Below, piece by piece: positions 1 through 4,824 of a DNA stretch of 6,118 nt. The position numbers and the translations under genes are program-made. Position 1 is the stretch's first letter. Each line of letters starts with the position of its first letter. The notes beneath the pieces were generated by a model. The model worked only from the letters and a program-made list of their open reading frames with translations, searched no databases and was not told the origin of the DNA. Location of the stretch: contig CALIRC010000062.1 in the NCBI GenBank assembly GCA_938044295.1, positions 1 through 6,118 of the forward strand. The letters run 5' to 3'. Source of the stretch: Minisyncoccota bacterium (GTDB lineage: Bacteria > Patescibacteriota > Minisyncoccia > Moranbacterales > GCA-2747515).

Positions 1-1
1 T

Positions 2-19
2 TCAATAATAAATTATTGA
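2..19. repeat. AT-rich inverted repeat at left edge
   Basis: TCAATAAT (2-9) is followed after two bases by its reverse complement ATTATTGA (12-19). It could be an operator or part of a terminator of a gene lying left of the window. No T-run follows, so a terminator role is not well supported. Chance is also possible at this AT content. Confidence 0.3.
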
Positions 20-63
20 GTGTTCAGGGTTGCATGTTGCATATAAATCTTTTGAAAGATACA

Positions 64-69
64 TATAAT
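64..69 (+). promoter_or_regulatory. Candidate -10 box of the ATP-grasp gene
   Basis: A perfect TATAAT lies 52 bases before the ATG at 122. No good -35 hexamer sits at 16-18 bp: TTGCAT (37-42) is 21 bp away and TTGAAA (52-57) is far too close. The call rests on the -10 match alone. If it is used, transcription would start near 76 and the leader would contain the hairpin at 82-105. Confidence 0.35.
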
Positions 70-81
70 ACCTTTTTTCAT

Positions 82-111
82 TCACTACGTTTAATTCGTT
101 AGTGATTTTTT
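82..111 (+). terminator. Terminator-like hairpin with T6 tail in front of the ATP-grasp gene
   Basis: TCACTACG (82-89) pairs with CGTTAGTGA (97-105), giving 8 pairs with one bulged T (100) and a 7-base loop, followed by TTTTTT (106-111). This has the form of an intrinsic terminator on the plus strand. It may end a transcript entering from the left. If the TATAAT at 64-69 is the start, it lies inside the leader of the next gene and could act as an attenuator. The stem is AT-rich and therefore weak. Confidence 0.4.
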
Positions 112-121
112 ATTTAAAAAA

Positions 122-1078
122 ATGATCAATAAAAACATTGAAATTGTATATTCCACAAATAAAGGATCTCGGACATTAGCTTTTAAGACAGCATCTGCTA
201 TAGAAAATGTCCTTAGAAAACATTTTGTGAATGTGGTTACTGTAGAGGTTAATAACCTTAAGGATCTGGAGAATTTGATTAAACGAAATCCAGATTTGGT
301 CTTTAATGGCGTCAAAAAGTTGACTGGTGCTGATGGAAAAAATATAAGCGTATTGCGATATTTGGAAAATGCTAAAATTTTAGTGACTGGGTCAAATGCT
401 AAAGCTATTGAGTTGGAGGGTGATAAGGCTGAAACAAAAAAAATGATCATGAAGGCAAATCTCTTAACGCCAGGATTTATGAAGGCAAGCGTAAGGCATA
501 AATATACTGAGGAATCAATAGAGATGAAGTTTCCCTTTTTTATTAAACCAACAAACTCTGGTTCAGGGCAAGGCATTGATGAGGCATCCGTGGTAAGAAA
601 TTATCATGATTTTAACGAAAAGATGCAATCATTGAGTAGAGAGGGTTTCAGAGATGTTCTCATGGAGAAATACCTTACTGGTCGTGAGTTTACAGTCGCA
701 GTCATAAAAAATAAAAATCAAGATGAATATGATATTACGCCTATCGAATTAGTAGCCCCTATTAATCAAAGAGGTGACAGAATCTTGGGATCAGAAATAA
801 AGCATGCTGACGTTGAAAAATCATCGCCTGTATTTCATGAGGCATTAAAATCAGAGTTGATAGATTTTGCAGAAAGTGTATTTAAGACTTTGAATGGCCG
901 TGACTATGGACGAATTGATATCCGATTAGACGAGGAAGGTAACCTCCATTTTCTAGAGGCAAATTTAATGCCTGGTTTAACTGATAGAGGTTATTTTTTC
1001 AGGGGCGTCCATCTATATGATGATAGAAGTTATGAGAATGTAATTCTATCGATAGCACAACTTGCACTTTCTCGATAA
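122..1078 (+). CDS. ATP-grasp ligase of the D-alanine-D-alanine ligase type
   Basis: The 318-residue length is normal for D-Ala-D-Ala ligases, which join two D-alanines using ATP in the cytoplasm for peptidoglycan precursors. The N-terminal part (about 1-95) is divergent but keeps the family layout, with FNGVKKLTGADG (61-72) where Ddl has its FN-LHG-GEDG stretch, and TGS (89-91). The ATP-grasp domain follows: GDKAETKKM (100-108), the phosphate-binding loop KPTNSGSGQGID (142-153; Ddl usually has GSSVG here), EKYLTGREFTV (182-192), and the metal site RIDIRLD...FLEANLMPG (264-285), in which D266, E279 and N281 should bind magnesium. The catalytic frame therefore looks intact. The substrate is less sure: the first domain and the glycine-rich loop differ from classical Ddl, and no mur genes are adjacent. 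It may instead be a related ligase acting on another amino acid or peptide. The ATG at 122 follows an A-run with no Shine-Dalgarno sequence. The next gene is 256 bases away, so it is probably transcribed alone. Confidence 0.85.
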   Translation: MINKNIEIVYSTNKGSRTLAFKTASAIENVLRKHFVNVVTVEVNNLKDLENLIKRNPDLVFNGVKKLTGADGKNISVLRYLENAKILVTGSNAKAIELEGDKAETKKMIMKANLLTPGFMKASVRHKYTEESIEMKFPFFIKPTNSGSGQGIDEASVVRNYHDFNEKMQSLSREGFRDVLMEKYLTGREFTVAVIKNKNQDEYDITPIELVAPINQRGDRILGSEIKHADVEKSSPVFHEALKSELIDFAESVFKTLNGRDYGRIDIRLDEEGNLHFLEANLMPGLTDRGYFFRGVHLYDDRSYENVILSIAQLALSR

Positions 1079-1132
1079 GTCTGTGTTTTTGTCAAAATAT
1101 TCCAACAAATGTTTGAATAGCATTCATAATAC

Positions 1133-1334
1133 GGAGTTAAATGCAAAACTCATCCAAACTGTGTGTGTTTTGCATTTCTCCCTGGAGCAGAGAGGATGAG
1201 AAGTTTATACACCAGTAGGTAAATCCTATCCGCAGAGCAAACAAAAGAAAGTTCCATCAATTGGAATGATGTTGTGACTGGGAATAGGACGATGGAACCT
1301 GTATACTAAATATGTAATTTATCGTAGAAGGTTC
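1133..1334 (+). promoter_or_regulatory. Structured 5' leader of the P-loop kinase gene, possible translational switch
   Basis: Several helices can be drawn by eye. P1: GGAG (1133-1136), a TT bulge and an 11-base arm (1139-1149) pair with 1167-1181, 15 pairs in all. The P1 loop holds TCATCC (1150-1155), which can pair with GGATGA (1194-1199), forming an H-type pseudoknot. Further on, GTTCCATC (1251-1258) pairs with GATGGAAC (1291-1298). The overlapping GAACCT (1295-1300) can instead pair with AGGTTC (1329-1334), which lies directly before the ATG and covers part of the AGAAGG ribosome-binding site. TCCTAT (1224-1229) can also pair with ATAGGA (1284-1289). These alternatives resemble a sequestor/anti-sequestor leader. 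The long stem is unlikely to be chance; the 6-8 bp helices individually could be. No known riboswitch class is recognised. CATAAT (1125-1130) is the only -10-like box near the 5' side. Confidence 0.4.
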
Positions 1335-1850
1335 ATGAAAAAATTTATCCTCCTTGTAGATGGTATGAGCGGTGCTGGCAAATCAACGACAGTTAGCTAT
1401 CTTGCAAGTGATTTACCACGTACAGCAATCATTGGATTTGATAAGATTAAAAGATTTATCTCTGATTTCAAAAGAGGAACAAAAGATAATGTGATCTCAC
1501 GAAAGATAACACATGCCATGGCAAGAAAATACCTTGAACTTGGTTTATCGGTTATTGTAGAACAGTCATTTAAAACGCCACAAGAGATAAGTTGGTATGA
1601 AGATCTTGCAAAAGAACACAACATACCGTGCGTGAAATACCAAATCCATTCTGATCCAGACGAGGCTTTGAGGAGAGTCATCAAGCGTACCAAGGAAAAT
1701 AATGGTGATCTTCCTGAGAGTCGAGCAAAGAGAAATATAAATCTCTTTTCATCACGAGAATCTATAGGATTTACTCTCATAGATACAACAAATCAATCTC
1801 ATGAATATGCATCTGAAATAATCATGAGACAGATAAAAAAGCTTACATAA
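1335..1850 (+). CDS. Small P-loop kinase/ATPase of the AAA_33 type
   Basis: This 171-residue single-domain protein starts with a beta strand and a Walker A loop, GMSGAGKST (10-18). FDKIKRF (35-41) follows, where kinases of this fold place their substrate-binding aspartate. VIVEQSF (73-79) fits a Walker B-like strand, and YQIHSDPDEALRRVIKRTKEN (102-122) resembles the strand and basic lid helix (R113, R114, K117, R118) that closes over ATP. The pattern matches the AAA_33/zeta-toxin/polynucleotide-kinase group of small nucleoside and metabolite kinases. The substrate cannot be named. An antitoxin gene would be expected beside a zeta toxin and none is seen, so a metabolite or nucleic-acid kinase is more likely. 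The ATG at 1335 is supported by AGAAGG (1326-1331), one of the few Shine-Dalgarno-like sites in the window, and by the P-loop beginning at residue 10. The preceding leader is unusually structured. No clear terminator follows directly. Confidence 0.8.
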   Translation: MKKFILLVDGMSGAGKSTTVSYLASDLPRTAIIGFDKIKRFISDFKRGTKDNVISRKITHAMARKYLELGLSVIVEQSFKTPQEISWYEDLAKEHNIPCVKYQIHSDPDEALRRVIKRTKENNGDLPESRAKRNINLFSSRESIGFTLIDTTNQSHEYASEIIMRQIKKLT

Positions 1851-2058
1851 ACTATGAGTCTACTTCCCGCATCTATAATGGTAAGTGCTATAGAGAAAAT
1901 TTTTTAGAAAACAATGGTTATGATTCACAGAGGATACAAATGATGTGTGGGGACAATTAATTTTTACAGAAAAAAGTGAGAAGAATTTGCTGTTGAGTTG
2001 TAAAAATTGAGTACTAGAAATTTTCAGTTACATAAAGTAAAATAGAAAATAAGAATCT
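1851..2058. other. Non-coding stretch between the kinase and pilin copy 1
   Basis: No credible gene is visible. A 17-codon frame (1854-1907) has no ribosome-binding site and resembles nothing clearly. The last 50 bases, from CTAGAAATT at 2014, are loosely similar to the region before the second pilin hairpin (CTAGAAATT at 2767), suggesting the tandem duplication reached upstream of the hairpins. A pilin promoter probably lies here or just downstream, but no convincing -35/-10 pair was found. Confidence 0.4.
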
Positions 2059-2084
2059 ATCATATCCAAAAGATATGATTTTTT
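2059..2084 (+). promoter_or_regulatory. Hairpin plus T-run upstream of pilin copy 1 (repeat element, copy A)
   Basis: ATCATATC (2059-2066), loop CAAAA, then GATATGAT (2072-2079) forms a perfect 8-bp stem running into T6 (2079-2084). It ends 28 bases before the pilin start position. A sister copy stands in the same place before the second pilin, with a 6-bp core stem preserved and the first loop base changed. It could be a weak terminator closing the unit to the left or a leader element of the pilin mRNA. The AT-rich stem would be weak. Confidence 0.5.
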
Positions 2085-2112
2085 GAAAAAAATACAATAC
2101 TAATACAATTGT

Positions 2113-2634
2113 ATAGACGAACAAAAAATACATTTAAAAAAAGGGTTTACCCTCATTGAGCTTTTAATCGTCATTGCGATCATCGGAATTCTTGCAAGTA
2201 TAGTCCTCGTTTCTTTAAGTGCAGCTAAAGAGGAAGCGCAGTGGGTAAAATATAGAGCATTTGTGATGTCCACAACAAGAGCCATTGAGGGAATGGTATC
2301 CAATCGGCAGTTTGATGAGACAGGATACGGCAATGCTTGTGTTGGAGTGTATCCATCACAATGCAATGGCTCCTGGAATGCGACATCAGGAATATTTTAC
2401 GACTTTCTAGTAAGTCAGCTAGGAACCTTCACGGGAACATTTGCACCAGACACATCCCTTAGATCAGGGGGAATTTCAGTGGCAAAACACATATCTACGA
2501 TACGCATCGCAATTTATGTTGGTGCAGATAGCACACGTTGTGATGATTATCAACTAGATCGTAATAATTGGAATTACTTTTATACTAGCAACTCTACTTG
2601 GCAAGGAGCATGCATTGTAACCATTCCTTACTAA
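2113..2634 (+). CDS. Prepilin-like protein, copy 1 (start codon is ATA)
   Basis: Read from ATA at 2113, this encodes 173 residues. Residues 1-11 (MDEQKIHLKKG if ATA gives Met) form a class III prepilin leader. Cleavage would fall between G11 and F12, with the conserved Glu at mature position 5 (E16), followed by a hydrophobic helix (about 14-35) that anchors pilins in the membrane and packs in the fibre. The C-terminal domain has four cysteines (76, 84, 143, 167), all shared with copy 2, which probably form disulfides outside the cell. Such subunits belong to type IV pili or related pseudopilin systems for adhesion, motility or DNA uptake. No ATG, GTG or TTG occurs in frame between the TAA at 2101 and the leader. 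The first standard start, GTG at 2263, would remove the leader and helix and so is unlikely. Copy 2 has ATG at the matching place, so ATG-to-ATA change is the simplest reading. No assembly genes (pilB, pilC, pilD) are present. Confidence 0.75.
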   Translation: MDEQKIHLKKGFTLIELLIVIAIIGILASIVLVSLSAAKEEAQWVKYRAFVMSTTRAIEGMVSNRQFDETGYGNACVGVYPSQCNGSWNATSGIFYDFLVSQLGTFTGTFAPDTSLRSGGISVAKHISTIRIAIYVGADSTRCDDYQLDRNNWNYFYTSNSTWQGACIVTIPY

Positions 2635-2759
2635 AAAAATGCTACTCAAATACTACGAAACTATGCTACTGATTTTTATAAAGGCATCTTTCAAATGGAC
2701 ATATCTCTCCTTAAAAGTAAAACAAAAAATTCGCTATGTAGCATCTGACATGAAGGAAA

Positions 2760-2777
2760 ATAATTTCTAGAAATTAT
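2760..2777. promoter_or_regulatory. 18-bp perfect palindrome between the pilin genes
   Basis: Positions 2760-2777 (ATAATTTCTAGAAATTAT) equal their own reverse complement. The site lies 82 bases before the start of pilin copy 2. Copy 1 keeps only part of it (CTAGAAATT near 2014), so the full symmetry is specific to copy 2. It could be an operator for a dimeric regulator, or a short hairpin in the transcript of copy 1. No T-run follows. Confidence 0.4.
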
Positions 2778-2807
2778 CCACAAATATAGAATAATAAAAA
2801 AATCCAT

Positions 2808-2830
2808 CATATCGAAAAGATATGTTTTTT
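2808..2830 (+). promoter_or_regulatory. Hairpin plus T-run upstream of pilin copy 2 (repeat element, copy B)
   Basis: CATATC (2808-2813), loop GAAAA, GATATG (2819-2824) is followed at once by TTTTTT (2825-2830). It lies 747 bases from copy A and 28 bases before the pilin ATG. The stem is unchanged against copy A while the loop differs (CAAAA versus GAAAA), which fits selection on pairing, although the copies may simply be young. Its role may be terminator, leader structure, or a boundary of the duplicated unit. Confidence 0.5.
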
Positions 2831-2858
2831 GAAAGAAATACGATCCTAACACAATTGT

Positions 2859-3381
2859 ATGGACAAACAAAAAATACATTTAAAAAAAAGGGTTTACCCT
2901 CATTGAGCTTTTGATAATCATTGCGATCATCGGAATTCTTGCTAGCATCGTTCTTGTTTCACTAAATCTAGCCAAAGAAAAAGCACAGTGGGTAAAATAC
3001 AGAGTATTTGTCATGTCCACGGTAAGAGCTGTAGAAGTTATGGTATCTGAAAGAGAGTTCGATGGCGTAGGAAATGACGGTGTTTGCGTTGGCATTTATC
3101 CGTCTCAGTGCAATGGCGCCTGGAATGCAACAACTGGAGTATTTTACAATTTCTTGACTAGCCACTTAGGAACTTTCACGGGAACATTTGCACCAGACAC
3201 ATCCCTCCGATTAGGTGGGATTTCGGTAGCAAGAGAAACAGATGCAGTGCGTATCGCAATTTATGTGGGATCAGATAGTTCTCGCTGCAATGATTATCAA
3301 CTAGATCGCAATGATTGGACTTACTATCATACGAATAACTCTATTTGGCAAGGTGCATGCATTGTTCGAATTCCATACTAA
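2859..3381 (+). CDS. Prepilin-like protein, copy 2 (frameshift at an A8 tract in the leader)
   Basis: This tandem paralogue of the upstream gene has about three quarters identical residues and the same 173-residue length once the frameshift is corrected. The ATG at 2859 begins the leader MDKQKIHLKK, but a run of eight A (2882-2889; seven in copy 1) shifts the frame just before the cleavage glycine, and reading stops at TGA 2904-2906. The open body is 2884-3381, which lacks any start before the leader because TAA (2881-2883) precedes it. Dropping one A restores the leader, the GFTLIEL motif, E16 and the hydrophobic helix. Cysteines 76, 84, 143 and 167 match copy 1. A TTG at 2911 could start a protein, but it would lose the cleavage site. 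The intact, conserved body suggests that the protein is made, by transcript slippage on the A tract or by switching of tract length, or that the extra A is a sequencing error. Very recent inactivation cannot be excluded. No clear Shine-Dalgarno precedes the ATG. Confidence 0.7.
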
Positions 3382-3571
3382 GCAAAAATACCCTGAAGTA
3401 ATAGAGTAGATATCAAAAAAACTATATCACAGTGAAGAGCCTACTAAAAAAGCAGAAAAAAATACAGAAATGGCAACAATGATAGAAATTACAGACAGAT
3501 TTTAACATTGTGTCATATAAAAAACCAAAATATTACGAATTCTTTTCCATGTACACTTTTTTGAAGGAAGC
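3382..3571. other. Non-coding stretch after pilin copy 2
   Basis: This AT-rich sequence shows no open frame of useful length and no similarity to the region after pilin copy 1, so the duplication ends at or near the stop codon. No plus-strand terminator was found for the pilin. The stretch ends with GAAGGAAG (3563-3570), a good Shine-Dalgarno-like sequence in front of a very short frame. Confidence 0.4.
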
Positions 3572-3643
3572 ATGATCATTCTAAAAAAGGATTTTATAAA
3601 TCAGGTGGTGTTGTGGGGAGGGGGGGTGCAGAAAATAAAATAG
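3572..3643 (+). CDS. Possible 23-residue peptide
   Basis: An ATG preceded by GAAGGAAG, with one intervening base, opens a 23-codon frame ending in TAG (3641-3643). The peptide begins MIILKKDF and contains VVLWGGGV, encoded by a G-rich tract. It is short, weakly hydrophobic and unlike any family I recognise. The ribosome-binding site is stronger than those of most real genes here, which is the only positive evidence. It could easily be chance. Confidence 0.2.
   Translation: MIILKKDFINQVVLWGGGVQKIK
3603..3626 (+). other. G-rich tract (possible quadruplex)
   Basis: In an AT-rich setting the plus strand carries GGTGGTG and then GGGG (3615-3618), A, and seven G (3620-3626). Only two or three runs of three or more G can be drawn, so a classical four-run quadruplex is not met, though a two-layer one is possible. 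The G7 run is also a homopolymer prone to length change. It lies between the pilin pair and the terminator of the reverse gene. Confidence 0.35.
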
Positions 3644-3684
3644 TGAAGACTATAAGTTCCTCAGGTTCATAATAGTTATCACTA
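3632..3684 (-). terminator. Intrinsic terminator of the DUF1905 gene
   Basis: On the reverse strand, 17 bases after the stop codon, TAGTGA and ACTAT (separated by two bases) pair with ATAGT and TCACTA around an 18-base loop. This gives 11 pairs with a 2x2 internal loop (3641-3653 with 3672-3684). The stem is followed by TTTTATTTT (complement of 3632-3640). Position, stem and U-rich tail all fit termination of leftward transcription from the reverse gene. Confidence 0.55.
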
Positions 3685-3700
3685 AGTCTCTCTACAATAA

Positions 3701-3988
3701 TCACCGAGGGGTAAAGTCTAGTATGACATGGTCACCGACTGAGATGGATTCCTTTGTACGAATTTTCTTTGAAAGAGGTATGAAATGCGTACCATCGCCC
3801 ATAGGCATCATAGATGTATTCCATGAAGAAGCGCCAAGAGTTACTTTTACAGGGATCAGACCACGATCAGCCAAATCTGAAAGCATTTCCGAATACTCAG
3901 CAGGCACAGGTACATAAATCCATGGCGAAGAGACGTTTTTAAAAATTTCTACATCTGCACTGATTGAAATAGAGTTTTTCATCTTCAT
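3701..3988 (-). CDS. DUF1905 domain protein
   Basis: This 95-residue protein consists almost entirely of one DUF1905 domain, a small beta-barrel fold. Typical features are the WIYVPVP stretch (23-29), the LGASSWNTSMMPMGDGTHFIP region (51-71) with its GDG turn, the K-IR that follows (75-77), and the VGDHVILDF end (84-92). DUF1905 often stands alone or is fused to a YdeI-like domain. Its biochemical role is not established, and it is thought to be a soluble cytoplasmic protein. The first ATG is at 3988. A second at 3982 (MKNSI...) lies 8 bases after a perfect TATAAT on the reverse strand (3991-3996), the spacing expected for a leaderless mRNA, so the shorter start is plausible. The gene stands alone, pointing away from the exporter operon and towards the pilins, with its own terminator. 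Confidence 0.8.
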   Translation of the reverse strand: MKMKNSISISADVEIFKNVSSPWIYVPVPAEYSEMLSDLADRGLIPVKVTLGASSWNTSMMPMGDGTHFIPLSKKIRTKESISVGDHVILDFTPR

Positions 3989-3990
3989 TA

Positions 3991-3996
3991 ATTATA
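3991..3996 (-). promoter_or_regulatory. Candidate -10 box of the DUF1905 gene
   Basis: TATAAT on the reverse strand ends only two bases before the first ATG (3988) and 8 bases before the second (3982). If it is used, the transcript would begin at or near the second ATG without a leader. No convincing -35 hexamer was seen at 16-18 bp, so this may be a chance match in AT-rich DNA. Confidence 0.3.
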
Positions 3997-4188
3997 GAGA
4001 TTATCGGTAACTACATGAGGTTGAAAGAAAGACATATATATCATTCTGCTAGAGAATTCTCCACTTAATATACTGCGGATCGGTATTCGTATCAAATCGC
4101 GCAAACCGAAACAAGAGAGGGTATTGTATTATCAAAAGACACACAAAACCATGTGATACCCCCCATGAGATTTGAAAGAAAAAGATTG

Positions 4189-4217
4189 TTTACTCGTAAT
4201 AATAGTTATACTATACT
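4189..4217 (+). promoter_or_regulatory. Candidate promoter of the exporter operon
   Basis: TTTACT (4189-4194) and TATACT (4212-4217) stand 17 bp apart, a sigma70-type layout that puts the start near 4224 and leaves a leader of about 19 bases. An overlapping TATACT (4207-4212) with TTGTTT (4186-4191) at 15 bp is a less likely alternative. The position in the 254-bp divergent gap fits a promoter for the rightward operon. No Shine-Dalgarno precedes the ATG at 4243. Confidence 0.5.
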
Positions 4218-4242
4218 AAACAGTCACATTTAATACTGATTT

Positions 4243-4815
4243 ATGAAAAATTTTTTAGTCATTGGAATAATTGCAGTACTCGCAATTGCAGGATATTTCA
4301 TCGGTTCAAATCTAAACAATGATGAAAAACAGCAAAAAAATACGCAAACAGGTGAAGGGCGAGGAGAGAGAGTGGGTCGAGAAGGGCGCAATGCAAATCC
4401 AGAGCTACGTGTGCGTGGTCGCGTGATGAGCATCTCAGACTCTGAGATCATCGTAGGTACTTTTGAGCAACAACAAAGAGGTGGTGGAGATCGAGCGCAG
4501 TTTGAGAATCTCTCCGATCAAGAGCGTCAAGCACTAAGAGCGCAGAGACAAGCAGAGCGGGAAGCGCAAGGTGAGCCTGAAATTACCGGAGAGAAAGTTA
4601 TAGAACTGACAGAAGAAACTATTTTTGAAAAAGCGAGAGGTGGATTTGGTCGTGGTGGTGATGGAAATAGAGAGCAAGGTAGAGATAATCAGGAACGCCC
4701 AGAGCCAGAGTTGGTCAGTCGTAGCGAGGTTGCAGAGGGAAACACCGTAAACATTATTCTCAAAAAGGACACAGCACAAGCCGAGCGTGTGATGATGGTA
4801 CAACAACAGCAATAA
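4243..4815 (+). CDS. Membrane-anchored DUF5666-like protein with RG-rich insertions
   Basis: This 190-residue protein has one N-terminal hydrophobic helix (about 3-21) without a lipobox cysteine, so it is probably an uncleaved anchor with the rest outside the membrane. Behind it is a small beta domain that resembles DUF5666: RVRGRVMSISDSEIIVGT (56-73), then EKVIELTEETIFEK (117-130), and VSRSEVAEGNTVNIILKKD...AERVMMV (158-186), the usual strand, threonine-turn and 'A-G-V' pattern. Two polar segments interrupt it: a Q/R/E-rich stretch (75-115) that may be helical, and GGFGRGGDGNREQGRDNQ (133-150), an RG-rich flexible region. The C-terminus is a run of glutamines. Its role is unknown. Standing first in the exporter operon, 9 bp before the adaptor gene, it is probably an accessory or substrate-side partner of that exporter (inference). 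The family assignment is by pattern only. Confidence 0.7.
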   Translation: MKNFLVIGIIAVLAIAGYFIGSNLNNDEKQQKNTQTGEGRGERVGREGRNANPELRVRGRVMSISDSEIIVGTFEQQQRGGGDRAQFENLSDQERQALRAQRQAEREAQGEPEITGEKVIELTEETIFEKARGGFGRGGDGNREQGRDNQERPEPELVSRSEVAEGNTVNIILKKDTAQAERVMMVQQQQ

Positions 4816-4824
4816 TACAGAGAC

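Noticed and set aside
91..576. Long open frame on the reverse strand opposite the ATP-grasp gene
   Set aside because: The plus-strand frame has clear family motifs throughout, while the antisense product has no recognisable domain.
1211..1232. T-arm-like hairpin (TAGG, TAAAT, CCTA) suggesting a tRNA
   Set aside because: There is no TTC-purine-A loop, no anticodon arm at the expected place and no acceptor stem, so it is not a tRNA.
1854..1907. 17-codon frame containing SAIEKIF, reminiscent of SAIENVL in the ATP-grasp protein
   Set aside because: The match is only a few residues, there is no ribosome-binding site and no further similarity on either side. Chance is the simplest explanation.
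2263..2634. GTG at 2263 as start of pilin copy 1
   Set aside because: It would delete the leader, cleavage site and membrane helix, which are conserved in frame upstream of it.
2663..2744. ATGCTAC / GTAGCAT inverted pair between the pilin genes
   Set aside because: Seven bases separated by nearly 70 is expected by chance in this much sequence, and no supporting structure was found.
2911..3381. TTG at 2911 as start of pilin copy 2
   Set aside because: It lies inside the hydrophobic helix after the cleavage site, and the product could not be processed as a pilin.
4052..4061. Palindrome GAGAATTCTC in the divergent region
   Set aside because: Ten bases of symmetry around a GAATTC core are common by chance, and it does not overlap either candidate promoter.
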